42,063 nt of DNA, from assembly GCF_018260555.1 (NCBI RefSeq), contig NZ_JAGLBB010000021.1, forward strand, positions 1 through 42,063, read 5' to 3'. The notes beneath the pieces are model-generated. The model did not search any database and had not been told where the DNA came from. It saw only the letters and a program-made list of their open reading frames with translations. Origin of the DNA: Deinococcus sp. Lineage in GTDB: Bacteria; Deinococcota; Deinococci; Deinococcales; Deinococcaceae. Shown piece by piece: positions 10,021 through 18,979 of the stretch (the first letter of the stretch is position 1; every line of letters begins with the position of its first letter). Both the position numbers and the translations under genes were made by a program.

Positions 10021-10680
10021 TTACTCGCCCAGGTAGCGGCGCAGTTCGTCCAGCGCGTGGGTTGTGCCGATCAGGACCAGTTTGTCGTGCGGGCGGAGTT
10101 CGTCCTCGGCGCCGGGCGTGACCTCGATCTTCCCGGCGCGGCTCATGGCGATCACCTGCACCCCGAAACGGCCCGTGAGGTTCAGGTCACGCAGCGTGCC
10201 TTTCAGGCGCTCGTTCGCCTCGATTTCCACGACGGCGTAATCGCTGCCCAGGTCCAGGGTGTCCACGATGTTCGGCGTGGCGATCTGCCGTGCCAGGCGC
10301 ACGCCCATGTCATGTTCGGGCCGGATGACGAGGTCCGCGCCGATGCGTTCCAGTACGCGCCGGGCCATCTCGTCAATGGCCTTGCACACCACGTACGGCG
10401 CGCCGAGGCTCTTGGCGTTCATGGTGGCCAGGATGTTCGCCTGCACGTCCGTGCCGATGGCGACCACGACCACGTCGAAGTCCGCGACGCCCAGGGTCCG
10501 CAGGGCGCGTTCGTCGCTGGCATCCAGAATGGCGGCGTGCGTGACGAGGTTCATGACCCGCTCGACGTTCTCCTCGTGCTGATCGACAGCCACGACTTCG
10601 TGGCCCATCTCGTACAGGGTGGTGGCGACAGCCGTACCGAAGCGGCCCAGGCCGATCACGAGGCATTGTTTGCTTTTCAT
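10021..10680 (-). CDS. ktrA: Potassium uptake regulatory subunit, KtrA/TrkA family
   Basis: 219 residues, the normal KtrA size. An N-terminal RCK Rossmann domain has the nucleotide-binding GLGRFG motif at 9-14 and the acidic VAVDQHEENVERV strand end, followed by GTDVQANILATMNAKSLGAPYVVCKA. A C-terminal TrkA-C domain ends ELRPHDKLVLIGTTHALDELRRYLGE. It gates KtrB from the cytosolic face in response to nucleotides. The start is ATG at 10680 with AAAGGA about 7 nt upstream; the longer frame to 10803 is rejected. The ATG overlaps by ATGA the stop of the short ORF that links it to ktrB. Its stop abuts repeat A1. Confidence 0.9.
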   Translation of the reverse strand: MKSKQCLVIGLGRFGTAVATTLYEMGHEVVAVDQHEENVERVMNLVTHAAILDASDERALRTLGVADFDVVVVAIGTDVQANILATMNAKSLGAPYVVCKAIDEMARRVLERIGADLVIRPEHDMGVRLARQIATPNIVDTLDLGSDYAVVEIEANERLKGTLRDLNLTGRFGVQVIAMSRAGKIEVTPGAEDELRPHDKLVLIGTTHALDELRRYLGE

Positions 10681-11006
10681 GGGGATTCCTTTCGCGCGCC
10701 GGCGGTCAGTCGGGCCGGTGTTCCAAGAGAGTACTTCAGGTGAGGGGCGGCCGGGATCGCCCGACCAGAATGTCCCGTTCTGGCGGGTAGCGGACGCTGC
10801 CACCGCTGCCCGGCTCGAACAGCCGACGCGCGAAGGGCAGCGAGGGTCGCAGCGATACCACGCCTCCGTTCAGGGCGCTTCCCTGCTGCGCGGGGTGCTG
10901 GCGTTCGCTGCTGGGCGCGCGCCACCCGGCCCGCAGCGCGGACAACGTGCCGGGGGAGGATGATGCTCAGCCCACCTATCTGCGCGAGCAGGTTGATCGT
11001 CTTCAT
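10677..11006 (-). CDS. Linking ORF between ktrB and ktrA with ATGA overlaps at both ends (109 aa), doubtful
   Basis: The frame starts with an ATG that overlaps the ktrB stop (ATGA at 11006-11003) and stops with a TGA overlapping the ktrA start (ATGA at 10680-10677). The product begins MKTINLLAQIGGLSIILPRHV and then becomes Arg/Ala-rich with no recognised domain. The double 4-bp overlap is what a real operon gene would show, but the composition resembles out-of-frame GC-rich DNA, and another frame in the same interval carries a decayed KtrB tail. It could be a coupled spacer that ribosomes traverse, or the fossil of a second ktrB. Confidence 0.35.
   Translation of the reverse strand: MKTINLLAQIGGLSIILPRHVVRAAGRVARAQQRTPAPRAAGKRPERRRGIAATLAALRASAVRAGQRWQRPLPARTGHSGRAIPAAPHLKYSLGTPARLTAGARKESP
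10736..10850 (-). pseudogene. Decayed C-terminal fragment of a second KtrB/TrkH
   Basis: In a frame different from the linking ORF, the minus strand reads LPFARRLFEPGSG then GSVRYPPERDILVG. The intact KtrB tail is LTFAVAFSRSVSG then DLVRYPAEKDILIG. The nucleotide match between 10761-10840 and 11008-11090 is visible by eye, with a few indels. This indicates a relic of a tandem ktrB duplication. Confidence 0.6.
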
Positions 11007-12430
11007 CCGATCAGGATGTCCTTCTCGGCCGGGTAGCGGACCAGGTCCCCGGAAACCGAGCGGCTGAACGCCACGGCGAACGTCAGCGGCCCGATGCGCC
11101 CGAGGAACATCAGGATGATCAGCACGATGTGCTGGTCGGGGTTCAGGAGCGGCGTGGTGTTCATGCTCAGGCCCACCGTGCCGAAGGCACTGACCGCCTC
11201 GAAGAACAGGTTCACGAAGCGCACGTCCGCGCGGGTGTTCAGGGCCAGCAGCAGCACGAACATGAAGTTCACCAGTCCGATGCTCAGCAGGCCCACCGTC
11301 ATGGCCCGCAGGACCGTGTCGGTATCCAGTCGGCGGTGGAACAGGGTCGCGTCGCTCCGGCCGCGCACCATGCTCCAGGCGCTGGCCATCATGACGTAGA
11401 AGGTGCTGGTCTTGATCCCGCCGCCCGTCCCGCCGGGGTTCGCGCCGATGAACATCAGGATGATACTGATGAACAGCGTCGTGAGGCCCATCGCGCCGTA
11501 ATCCAGCGTGTTGAACCCGGCGGTGCGGGTCGTGACACTCTGGAAGAAGCTCGCGAGCAGTTTCGTGCCGAAGCCCAGCGGGCCCAGCGTGGCCGGGTTG
11601 TTCCACTCGAAGATCAGGTACGTCAGGGTGCCGACCACCAGCAGGAGCGTCATCATGGTCAGGACCAGTTTGCTGTGCACCATCAGCCGGTTGCGGCGGG
11701 GGTTCATCAGGTGCGCGACCACGTTCAGCTGCACCAGGAAGCCCGTGCCGCCCAGAATGATCAGCAGCGCCACCACGATGCTCACGAGCGGGTCGGCCAC
11801 GAAGTCCATCAGGTTGTTGCTGTACAGCGCGAAGCCCGCGTTGTTAAACGCGCTGATCGAGTGAAACATTGCGTAGAAGAGCCCCCGCCCCCAGCCCTCC
11901 AGCGGCACGAACCGGAACGCCAGCAGCGCCGCGCCCACCAGTTCGATCAGGAACGTGTACAGGAAGATGCTGCGAATCAGGGCCAGCACGCCACCCGCGT
12001 TCAGTGCGCCCACCTGCTGCGCCACCCGCATCCGCTCGGTGAAGTTCACGCGGCGGCGCGACAGCAGCGCGAACGACGTGCCGAACGTGATGATCCCCAG
12101 ACCGCCCAGCTGGATCAGCAGCATGATGATCACCTGCCCCAGCCGGTTAAAGTCCTTGGCGGGATCGATGACGTTCAGGCCCGTCACGCACAGCGCGCTC
12201 GTGGACGTGAACAGCGCCTGCAGGAAATTCACGGGGCGGCGCGTGCCGTCCTCGTTCAGACCGTGGGTCACCGGCAGGGACAGCAGAACGCCGCCCAGCA
12301 CAATGGCCACCATGAACGACAGTGCAATCAGCTGTGGCGGACTCAGGCGTGAGTACAGTGTCTTGCGGCGAACAGCACGCGCCGCGTCGGGCGGATCTGA
12401 AGGGGGACGGCTCGGGGGTGGGCGGGTCAT
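11003..12430 (-). CDS. ktrB: Potassium uptake membrane subunit, KtrB/TrkH family
   Basis: 475 residues. Four membrane-pore-membrane repeats with the expected pore loops: ALCVTGLNV, FNNAGFAL, RTAGFNTLD and FGTVGLSM, each supplying the selectivity-filter Gly. A basic Pro/Ser-rich N-terminus (about 35 residues) precedes the first helix. It conducts K+ (Na+-coupled in many Ktr systems) across the inner membrane under KtrA control. The start at ATG 12430 (MTRPPPSRPP) is preferred; the open frame reaches 12457. A TAGAAT box lies 11 nt upstream. The stop overlaps the start of the linking ORF. Divergent from the THUMP methyltransferase gene. Confidence 0.92.
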   Translation of the reverse strand: MTRPPPSRPPSDPPDAARAVRRKTLYSRLSPPQLIALSFMVAIVLGGVLLSLPVTHGLNEDGTRRPVNFLQALFTSTSALCVTGLNVIDPAKDFNRLGQVIIMLLIQLGGLGIITFGTSFALLSRRRVNFTERMRVAQQVGALNAGGVLALIRSIFLYTFLIELVGAALLAFRFVPLEGWGRGLFYAMFHSISAFNNAGFALYSNNLMDFVADPLVSIVVALLIILGGTGFLVQLNVVAHLMNPRRNRLMVHSKLVLTMMTLLLVVGTLTYLIFEWNNPATLGPLGFGTKLLASFFQSVTTRTAGFNTLDYGAMGLTTLFISIILMFIGANPGGTGGGIKTSTFYVMMASAWSMVRGRSDATLFHRRLDTDTVLRAMTVGLLSIGLVNFMFVLLLALNTRADVRFVNLFFEAVSAFGTVGLSMNTTPLLNPDQHIVLIILMFLGRIGPLTFAVAFSRSVSGDLVRYPAEKDILIG

Positions 12431-12441
12431 AGAGTGGCCGG

Positions 12442-12447
12442 ATTCTA
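12442..12447 (-). promoter_or_regulatory. -10 box TAGAAT of ktrB
   Basis: TAGAAT on the minus strand, 11 nt before the ATG. This is a longer spacing than at neighbouring leaderless genes, so a very short 5' leader is possible. Confidence 0.5.
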
Positions 12448-12478
12448 CGCCGCGCACACCCCCGCCGCACCGCCGACC

Positions 12479-12484
12479 TATACT
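12479..12484 (+). promoter_or_regulatory. -10 box TATACT of the THUMP methyltransferase gene
   Basis: TATACT is 8 nt before the ATG at 12493. Confidence 0.65.
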
Positions 12485-12492
12485 GTCCTGCT

Positions 12493-13572
12493 ATGCCCAG
12501 ACCTGCCCGCACAGACCGCGCCTCGCCCTACGGGCGGAAAACCAGCCGACCCAAGGTCGATCACCGCACCCGCGCCCCGGCGCGGGAGTACGAACTTGAG
12601 GCGCTCGCCGGTCTTGAACACGTGGCCACCACCGAACTCGATACCGTGCCGCTGGCCCGTGACATTCGCGGCCCGCGCTTCTGGTACCCCGGCGACCCGG
12701 AACGCCTGACCCGCCTGAAAAGCGTGACAGCCGTGTACCGCGTGCAGGGCTGGGACGTTCCCCGCCCGCGCGGCCTGCTGGGCCACCAGCAACTCGGCGA
12801 ACTGAGCGCCTTCCTGAAAGAAGTCATCGCGGTCGGCGGGCACACCTCCTTCCGTATCGGCGCGGCCGGACGGGAAAGCAGCGTCATGCAGCGCATCGCA
12901 GAGGAACTCCAGACGGCGCTGCAACTGCCACACGAGCCCGAAACCGGCGAACTCCTGATCCGCATCCTGCCGCAGCAGCAGGGTGAAGGCTGGGACGTCC
13001 TGGCCCGCATCACCCGCCGCCCCCTGAGTGCCCGCGCGTGGCGCGAGTGCAACATGGCCGGCGGCCTGAACGCCACCATCGCCTACGCCGCGCACAAACT
13101 CGCCGGGCAGCGCGACAACGACCGCATCTTCAACCCCATGAGCGGCAGCGGTACGCTCCTGATCGAACGTGCCCTGATGGGCCCCTACGACGCCCTGGTC
13201 GGCGTGGACATCAATCCCGACGCCGTCAGGTGCGCCCAGACGAACATCCGCGCCGCCGGACGCGACATCGAGGTGGCCGCCGTCGACGCCCTGCACACCG
13301 GCCTGCCCGCCCGCTCGTTCGACCTGGTCATGACCGACCTGCCCTGGGGCGACGCCATCGGCACGCACGGCGGCAACGACGCCCTGTACCCCGCCTTCCT
13401 GAAAGAAATGCACCGCCTGACCAGCCAGCGCGGCCGCCTGTGCGTCATCACGCACGAAATCCGCCTGTTCGAACGCGTCCTGGCCGACCAGCAGAAATGG
13501 AACGCCCACGAACTCTTCCAGGTCGCCAGTGGCGGCCACCATCCCAAGGCGTACCTGCTCAGCAAACGCTGA
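12493..13572 (+). CDS. THUMP-domain RNA guanine-N2 methyltransferase (TrmN/Trm14-like)
   Basis: 359 residues. The N-terminal third (YELEALAGLEHVATTEL to about residue 160) resembles the N-terminal ferredoxin-like plus THUMP RNA-binding module. The C-terminal half is a Rossmann methyltransferase with NPMSGSGTLLIERAL (SAM motif I), VGVDINPDAVRCAQTN (acidic ribose-binding residue) and catalytic TDLPWGDAIGTH, a D-x-P-W variant of the (D/N)PPY motif. This is the pattern of the Trm14/TrmN family that makes m2G6 in tRNA; RlmL-like rRNA methylation is the alternative. A basic N-terminal tail of about 25 residues precedes the domains. Transcribed divergently from ktrB; 30 bp upstream of the next gene, which has its own -10 box. 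Confidence 0.82.
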   Translation: MPRPARTDRASPYGRKTSRPKVDHRTRAPAREYELEALAGLEHVATTELDTVPLARDIRGPRFWYPGDPERLTRLKSVTAVYRVQGWDVPRPRGLLGHQQLGELSAFLKEVIAVGGHTSFRIGAAGRESSVMQRIAEELQTALQLPHEPETGELLIRILPQQQGEGWDVLARITRRPLSARAWRECNMAGGLNATIAYAAHKLAGQRDNDRIFNPMSGSGTLLIERALMGPYDALVGVDINPDAVRCAQTNIRAAGRDIEVAAVDALHTGLPARSFDLVMTDLPWGDAIGTHGGNDALYPAFLKEMHRLTSQRGRLCVITHEIRLFERVLADQQKWNAHELFQVASGGHHPKAYLLSKR

Positions 13573-13589
13573 CTGGGCCGCCCCACGCG

Positions 13590-13595
13590 TACAAT
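13590..13595 (+). promoter_or_regulatory. -10 box TACAAT of the quinate dehydrogenase-like gene
   Basis: TACAAT ends 7 nt before the ATG at 13603. It overlaps an in-frame upstream ATG (13594), which argues against that upstream ATG being the start. Confidence 0.7.
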
Positions 13596-13602
13596 GCCCC
13601 GC

Positions 13603-14538
<936 letters not shown>

Positions 14539-14571
14539 GCCGCGTCAGCAGCCCCCCAGCGCCTCCTGCCA

Positions 14572-14666
14572 TCCGAGCGAAGCGAGTGGGAGTACAACGG
14601 GTTCCGGACGTGGAGTTGGCCACCCGGTGAAGTTCCGGAGTGTCAGCGAAACAAACGGAATCCGCA
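14572..14666 (+). repeat. Repeat family B, partial copy B1
   Basis: Begins TCCGAGCGAAGCGAGTGGGAG and ends AACGGAATCCGCA, matching the right two thirds of B3 (33052-33188). The left hairpin arm is missing. It lies between the quinate-like gene and xpt. The extended frame upstream of xpt translates this repeat, so that extension is not genuine. Confidence 0.85.
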
Positions 14667-14703
14667 TGACAGGAGTGAGAGCGAACCGCCGCGCCTCAGC
14701 GGG

Positions 14704-14709
14704 TACACT
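14704..14709 (+). promoter_or_regulatory. -10 box TACACT of xpt (leaderless)
   Basis: TACACT is 7 nt before the ATG at 14717. There is no room for a purine riboswitch leader. Confidence 0.7.
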
Positions 14710-14716
14710 CCGGGGC

Positions 14717-15298
14717 ATGCAGGCACTCGTGGACGCGATTCGGCAGCAGGGTGAAGTTCTTCCCGGTGGGATTCTCAAGGTGGATGGACTGGTGAACCAC
14801 CAGTTGCTGCCGCACCTGACGCGCGAGATGGGCGAGGTGTTCGCCGCGCACTTCGCGCCGCTGAACCCCGGCAAGATCGTGACCATCGAGGTCAGCGGCA
14901 TCGCGCCCGCCATCGCGACGGCCATGGTGCTGGGCGTGCCGATGGTGTACGCCCGCAAGAAGAAACCCGTCACCATGAAGGAACCCGCGTTCACGGCGCA
15001 GTCCGTCAGCCGCACCAAGGGCGGCGTGGTGGACCTGTTCATCAGCAGCGAGTTCCTGGGCGCCGGGGACCGCGTGGTCGTCATTGACGATTTCCTGGCG
15101 TCCGGCGGCACCTTGCGGGCACTGGCGGGCATGATCAAGGTCAGCGGCGCCGATCTGCTGGGAATCGGCTGCGTCGTGGAAAAGCAGTTCGAGGAGGGTC
15201 GCGCCAAACTCGCGGACCTGAACGTGCCCATCCACACCCTGGCGAACATCGTCCGCATGAGCGAATCAGGCGGAATCGAGGTCGAAGCGGGACGCTGA
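14717..15298 (+). CDS. xpt: Xanthine phosphoribosyltransferase
   Basis: 193 residues, the normal size. Salvages xanthine with PRPP to XMP in the cytosol. Motifs are the Xpt N-terminus (VDAIRQQGEVLPGGILKVDGLVNHQ), TIEVSGIAPAIATAMVLGVP, YARKKKPVTM, and the PRPP loop VVVIDDFLASGGT. The C-terminal EKQFEEGRAKL is also typical. The start is ATG at 14717, 7 nt after TACACT; the open frame extends 30 codons upstream through repeat B1 and is not used. Unlike Bacillus xpt, no purine riboswitch fits in the leader. Adenine deaminase lies nearby on the other strand. Confidence 0.95.
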   Translation: MQALVDAIRQQGEVLPGGILKVDGLVNHQLLPHLTREMGEVFAAHFAPLNPGKIVTIEVSGIAPAIATAMVLGVPMVYARKKKPVTMKEPAFTAQSVSRTKGGVVDLFISSEFLGAGDRVVVIDDFLASGGTLRALAGMIKVSGADLLGIGCVVEKQFEEGRAKLADLNVPIHTLANIVRMSESGGIEVEAGR

Positions 15299-15329
15299 TG
15301 GAACTGTAGGGTGCAGGGAGTGGGTGCGA

Positions 15330-15459
15330 CTAAGTACGTTGGAGCTAACATTGCGAGATTCCGGGAAAGCGCCGGAACCTCTCCATTCCCGCTCCAACGT
15401 ACTTTCTTCTGCTACGCGCTCCGCGCGGTTTATCTACAGGATAAACGCAGTGTACTTAG
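15330..15459. repeat. Unrelated inverted-repeat element C (MITE-like) downstream of xpt
   Basis: Outer ends CTAAGTAC (15330-15337) and GTACTTAG (15452-15459) are perfect inverted repeats. Inside, AAGTACGTTGGAGC (15332-15345) pairs with GCTCCAACGTACTT (15391-15404), a 14-bp perfect stem around a 45-nt loop. A second hairpin GTTTATC-TACAG-GATAAAC occupies 15428-15446. The stretch is clearly more AT-rich than its surroundings and has no convincing ORF. No other copy is in the window. Confidence 0.75.
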
Positions 15460-15472
15460 GAGCAGGGCGGCC

Positions 15473-15537
15473 CTCCGGACGTGGAGTTGGCACATCGGCG
15501 CCCTCCCGGGTTGTCGGGGCAACAGACGGCATCCGTC
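15473..15537 (+). repeat. Repeat family B, partial copy B4 abutting the diguanylate cyclase stop
   Basis: TCCGGACGTGGAGTTGGC and the CAACAGACGG(C)ATCCGTC end match the right half of family B. The last base (15537) directly precedes the TTA (15538-15540) that is the stop of the minus-strand gene. Confidence 0.8.
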
Positions 15538-17229
15538 TTACCTGAACAGGGTGGGCATGGTGACCTCACCTTCGACCCACACGCGGCCTTTCTCGCGGCG
15601 TTTGCCGCGGATCAGGGCGGTGTCGGCCCGGGCAATCAGCTGGGCGCTGTTTTCGGGGCGGGGTTCGGTGGGGTAGGTGGTGCGGGTACCGGCGTCATGA
15701 AAGGCGAGTCCGGCGGTGGAGGCCAGCGCGTGCGAGATGCCGTCCACGATGATGGGTCGGCGGGCGATGGCGTCCAGTACGCCCTCGACGCGCAGGCGCA
15801 CTTCCTCGCGGGAGTTCGCCTGGATCAGCAGCGCGAATTCGTCCCCGCCCAGACGGCCCAGGGTGTCTCCGACGCGCAGCGCGGCCAGCATGCGCGCGCC
15901 CACTGCGTGCAGCACCTCGTCGCCGGTGTGGTGGCCGAAGGTGTCGTTCACCTGCTTGAAGCCGTCCAGGTCGAATATGGCGACGCCCAGCGCCGCGCGG
16001 CCGGGCGGGTCTCGCAGCGTTTCATGCAGTTGCGCCATGAAACTGGCGCGGTTGGGCAGGCCGGTCAGGTAGTCGGTGGTTGCCTGGCGTTGCAGTTCGG
16101 CCAGGGGTCGGGTGGCGCGCAGCACGATGGGCCACGCGAGCAGGCTACCGCTCAGGCTGACCAGCAGCACGAACAGCAGCGGACTGCGCGAGCCGTTCAG
16201 TCCGGCCGTGAAGTCGGCGGTGGGGGCGTATACGCCGACCATCCAGGTGACACCGGGCTGCACCTCGACGGGCCGCAAGATGGCCGCGAACTGCTGGCCG
16301 TTCACGGTGTACCAGTGCGTGCCGTCGCGCGTGGTGGGCAGACCGTGCTCGTCCAGCAGGGCGCGCAGCGCCGGGTCCGCGATTTCCGAGAGGAGCGGGA
16401 CGTCGGTGCTGGGCTCGCCGGGCCACGCGCGGGAGGTGGCGATGGCGTGCCCGCCGCCGTCTGTGATGAACGCGCGGCCGTTGGCGCTGATCTGCATGCC
16501 GGTCAGGAAGTCCGCGAGTTGCCGCAACTGTACGTCAGCGCCGATCACGAGTGCCCCGCTGGACCCGGTCAGTGAGGAGGCCACGGTCACGCCGGGCTGC
16601 CCGGACGACGCGAAGATGTACGGGTCGGTCCACACGACCTCGCCGGGCTTCTGCTGCGCGAGCACGTACCAGGGCCGCGTGCGCGGGTCGTAGTCGTTTG
16701 CCGCGCTGGACTGACTGGTCAGTGTGCCGGTCTGGTTGTATGTACTGGTCAGGACGCGCCGCTGCGGGCGGACCTCGATCACGCGCGTGAAGCGGTCGGT
16801 GTTGTGTGGGCCGCCGCGCCGGGCGAACACGAAGCGGCCGTCCGCGTGGCCCACGAGCACGCCGTTCAGTTGCGGCACGCTGTCCAGCAGCGCCTGGAAG
16901 TTCAGGAGTTGCCCGCTGGGGTCGTCGGCGCTGATCAGGCCGCTGCTCATGTTCGCGCGGTTGACCTTCACGATCTGCGAGGCGCTCTGCAGGTAACTGC
17001 GGACGTTGTCGGACGTGACCCGCACCAGTTGCTCCAGCGACGACTGCGCCTGGGTCTTCAGGGCCCGCTCGGAGTTCTGCCGGTCGCTCCACAGCGCCAC
17101 GAGCAGCGTCAGGGCCTGCGTGACGATCAGGGCCGACAGCAGCCACCACCGCGACCACGAGAAGACCCTGAGGGCCTGCGTGGACGTCAGTGAACGGGAC
17201 TCTGGGACCTGTGGCGACGATTGAGAAAT
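15538..17229 (-). CDS. Membrane diguanylate cyclase with dCache sensor
   Basis: About 563 residues if translation starts at ATT 17229; the first conventional in-frame start is GTG at 17100, which would delete the first membrane helix. The ATT is preceded 7 nt upstream by GAGG, and a TAGACT box lies 17 nt before it. Order: N-terminal tail, TM helix (about 26-47), a large extracytoplasmic double-Cache region (NDYDPRTRPWYVLAQQKP, WTDPYIFASSGQPGVTVA), second TM (LLFVLLVSLSGSLLAW), then a GGDEF domain with DYLTGLPNRASF, FDLDGFKQVNDTFGHHTGDEVL and active site LGGDEF near 461. An RVGD inhibitory I-site lies five residues upstream, so product feedback is expected. It makes c-di-GMP in response to an external small ligand. 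No EAL domain. Confidence 0.88.
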   Translation of the reverse strand: MSQSSPQVPESRSLTSTQALRVFSWSRWWLLSALIVTQALTLLVALWSDRQNSERALKTQAQSSLEQLVRVTSDNVRSYLQSASQIVKVNRANMSSGLISADDPSGQLLNFQALLDSVPQLNGVLVGHADGRFVFARRGGPHNTDRFTRVIEVRPQRRVLTSTYNQTGTLTSQSSAANDYDPRTRPWYVLAQQKPGEVVWTDPYIFASSGQPGVTVASSLTGSSGALVIGADVQLRQLADFLTGMQISANGRAFITDGGGHAIATSRAWPGEPSTDVPLLSEIADPALRALLDEHGLPTTRDGTHWYTVNGQQFAAILRPVEVQPGVTWMVGVYAPTADFTAGLNGSRSPLLFVLLVSLSGSLLAWPIVLRATRPLAELQRQATTDYLTGLPNRASFMAQLHETLRDPPGRAALGVAIFDLDGFKQVNDTFGHHTGDEVLHAVGARMLAALRVGDTLGRLGGDEFALLIQANSREEVRLRVEGVLDAIARRPIIVDGISHALASTAGLAFHDAGTRTTYPTEPRPENSAQLIARADTALIRGKRREKGRVWVEGEVTMPTLFR

Positions 17230-17246
17230 GAGAAAAACCTCACGGT

Positions 17247-17252
17247 AGTCTA
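17247..17252 (-). promoter_or_regulatory. -10 box TAGACT of the diguanylate cyclase gene, with GAGG ribosome site
   Basis: TAGACT on the minus strand is 17 nt before the proposed ATT start. GAGG (minus strand, about 17237-17240) supplies the Shine-Dalgarno, so this gene has a short leader rather than being leaderless. Confidence 0.5.
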
Positions 17253-17309
17253 GCGGTTGCCGGGCCGGGCGGGTATCCCCTCAGCGGGTGCGGTTCAGGC
17301 AAGAGCGGT

Positions 17310-18974
17310 TCAGGGCAGGTACGTCCAGGCGTTCACGTCCAGCAGACCGCGCGGCGTGAGCTTGAGCGCCGGAATGACGGTCAGGCCCAGGAAACTCAGG
17401 GTCGTGACCGGGTACGGCAACCGGCAGCCCAGCGCCCGGCAGGCCCTCGTTACCTCGCCCAGCCGCGCGGCCGCTTCTGCGGGAGGCTGGTCGGTCATCA
17501 GGCCCGCGAACGGGAGCGGCAGACTCGCCCGCACCTCGCCGCCCGACACGACCACCACGCCGCCTCCCATGGCCTCCAGGGCCCGACCGGCGGTCCGCAC
17601 GTCCCCATCCGTGCCCCCCAGGAAGGCCACGTTGTGCGCGTCGTGCAGCACGCTGATGCCCAGCGTTCCCCCGTCGCCCATGCCGGTGCCGGACGTCAGG
17701 CATGCCGACCACTCGCCCCGCCCGTAACGGTCCGCGACGACCAGCCGCGCGTCCCCGCTGCCCGGCGCGCCCACCCCGGTCGTGATCTGCGACGCGCTGA
17801 CCTGCATGACCGGCCAGTGCGCCGGCACCTCGAAGGTCGCCGTGTCCCACCCGGCCCCCAGGGACACGCCTCCACCCGGCAGCGGCGGCGTGACCGTCCC
17901 GGCGCGCGCCTCCTGGCCGCCCACGAAGGTGTCGAGTACCCCGAAATCCGACAGGTCACGCAGCAGCACGAAATCCGCGTGGTAGCCGGGCGCGACCAGC
18001 CCCGAGTCGTGCAGACCCCAGTACTCGGCCGGGTTGCAGGTCACGAGGGCCACGGCGTCGGCCGGGTGCAGGCCGCCCGCCACGCAGGTGCGCAGCAGGC
18101 GGTCCAGGTGACCCAGTTCCAGCAGTTCGTCCACGCTCACGTCGTCACTGACCAGCATGGCCCGACGGGGCCGTTCCAGCAGCACCGGCAGCAGCGCGTC
18201 CAGGTTGCGAGCGGCCGAACCCTCACGCACCATCAACCACAGGCCCGCCCGTAGCCGCTCGCGGGCCTCGTCGGGCGTGGTCGCCTCGTGATCCGAGTGC
18301 AGGCCCGCCGCCGCGTACCCCTGAAGATCCCGGCCCCGCACGCCCGACGCGTGCCCGTCCAGCCGCAGGCCCGACGCCCGCCCGGCCTCCAGTACGTCCC
18401 ACACGTCCTCGCTGCCGCCCAGCACGCCGGGGTAGTTCATCATCTCGGCCAGTCCCAGCACACCCGGCAGGCGCAACATGCCCGCCACGTCCGCCGCGCT
18501 CACCACCGCGCCGCCCGACTCGAACGGACTGGCGGGCACGCACGACGGCGCGGACGCCCACACCCGCAGCCCCGACGTGTGGCCCGCCGCGAGCATCCAT
18601 TCCAGGCCCGCTGCGCCCAGCACGTTCACCAGCTCGTGCGGCTCGGCCACCACGCCCGTCGTGCCGCGCCCCAGCACCGCGCCCGCAAAGCCCGCCGGGG
18701 TCAGCAGACTCGACTCGATATGCACGTGCCCGTCGGTGAATCCCGGCGCGAGGAACGCCCCGCGCGCCTCGACCACCCGCGCCGCCTGGAATCCGGAGCC
18801 CAGCGCCGCGATCCGCCCGTCCGCGACGAGCACGTCCGCTCCGAACACCTCGCGGGTGGCCGGCTGCACCACCTGCGCGCCCCGTACCAGCAGGTCCCCC
18901 GGTTCCTCACCGCGCGCCACCCGCACCAGACGGCGGCGATCCACCACACCCGTTCCTTCGTAGACACCAGACAT
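17310..18974 (-). CDS. ade: Adenine deaminase
   Basis: 554 residues. Converts adenine to hypoxanthine for salvage; binuclear metalloenzyme of the amidohydrolase superfamily. Visible features: DLLVRGAQVVQPATREVFGADVLVADGRIAALG (N-terminal beta-sandwich), metal motif FTDGHVHIESSLLTP, HELVNVLG, APSCVPASPFE, LAEMMNYPGVL, DGHASG, HSDHEAT, AMLVSDDVS, CNPAEYWGL, then the Ade C-terminal domain including ISVLHDAHN and a final HP-type LGLTVIPALKLTPRGLLDVN. Length and order match AdeC/Ade. The start is ATG at 18974, 5 nt after a TACACT box; the longer frame to 19040 is rejected. Faces away from the zinc-ribbon gene across a B-type repeat. Confidence 0.95.
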   Translation of the reverse strand: MSGVYEGTGVVDRRRLVRVARGEEPGDLLVRGAQVVQPATREVFGADVLVADGRIAALGSGFQAARVVEARGAFLAPGFTDGHVHIESSLLTPAGFAGAVLGRGTTGVVAEPHELVNVLGAAGLEWMLAAGHTSGLRVWASAPSCVPASPFESGGAVVSAADVAGMLRLPGVLGLAEMMNYPGVLGGSEDVWDVLEAGRASGLRLDGHASGVRGRDLQGYAAAGLHSDHEATTPDEARERLRAGLWLMVREGSAARNLDALLPVLLERPRRAMLVSDDVSVDELLELGHLDRLLRTCVAGGLHPADAVALVTCNPAEYWGLHDSGLVAPGYHADFVLLRDLSDFGVLDTFVGGQEARAGTVTPPLPGGGVSLGAGWDTATFEVPAHWPVMQVSASQITTGVGAPGSGDARLVVADRYGRGEWSACLTSGTGMGDGGTLGISVLHDAHNVAFLGGTDGDVRTAGRALEAMGGGVVVVSGGEVRASLPLPFAGLMTDQPPAEAAARLGEVTRACRALGCRLPYPVTTLSFLGLTVIPALKLTPRGLLDVNAWTYLP

Positions 18975-18979
18975 GACGC

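Noticed and set aside
14539..14716. Possible purine riboswitch upstream of xpt
   Set aside because: The xpt start lies 7 nt after a -10 box, leaving no leader, and the upstream sequence is repeat B1 rather than a purine aptamer.
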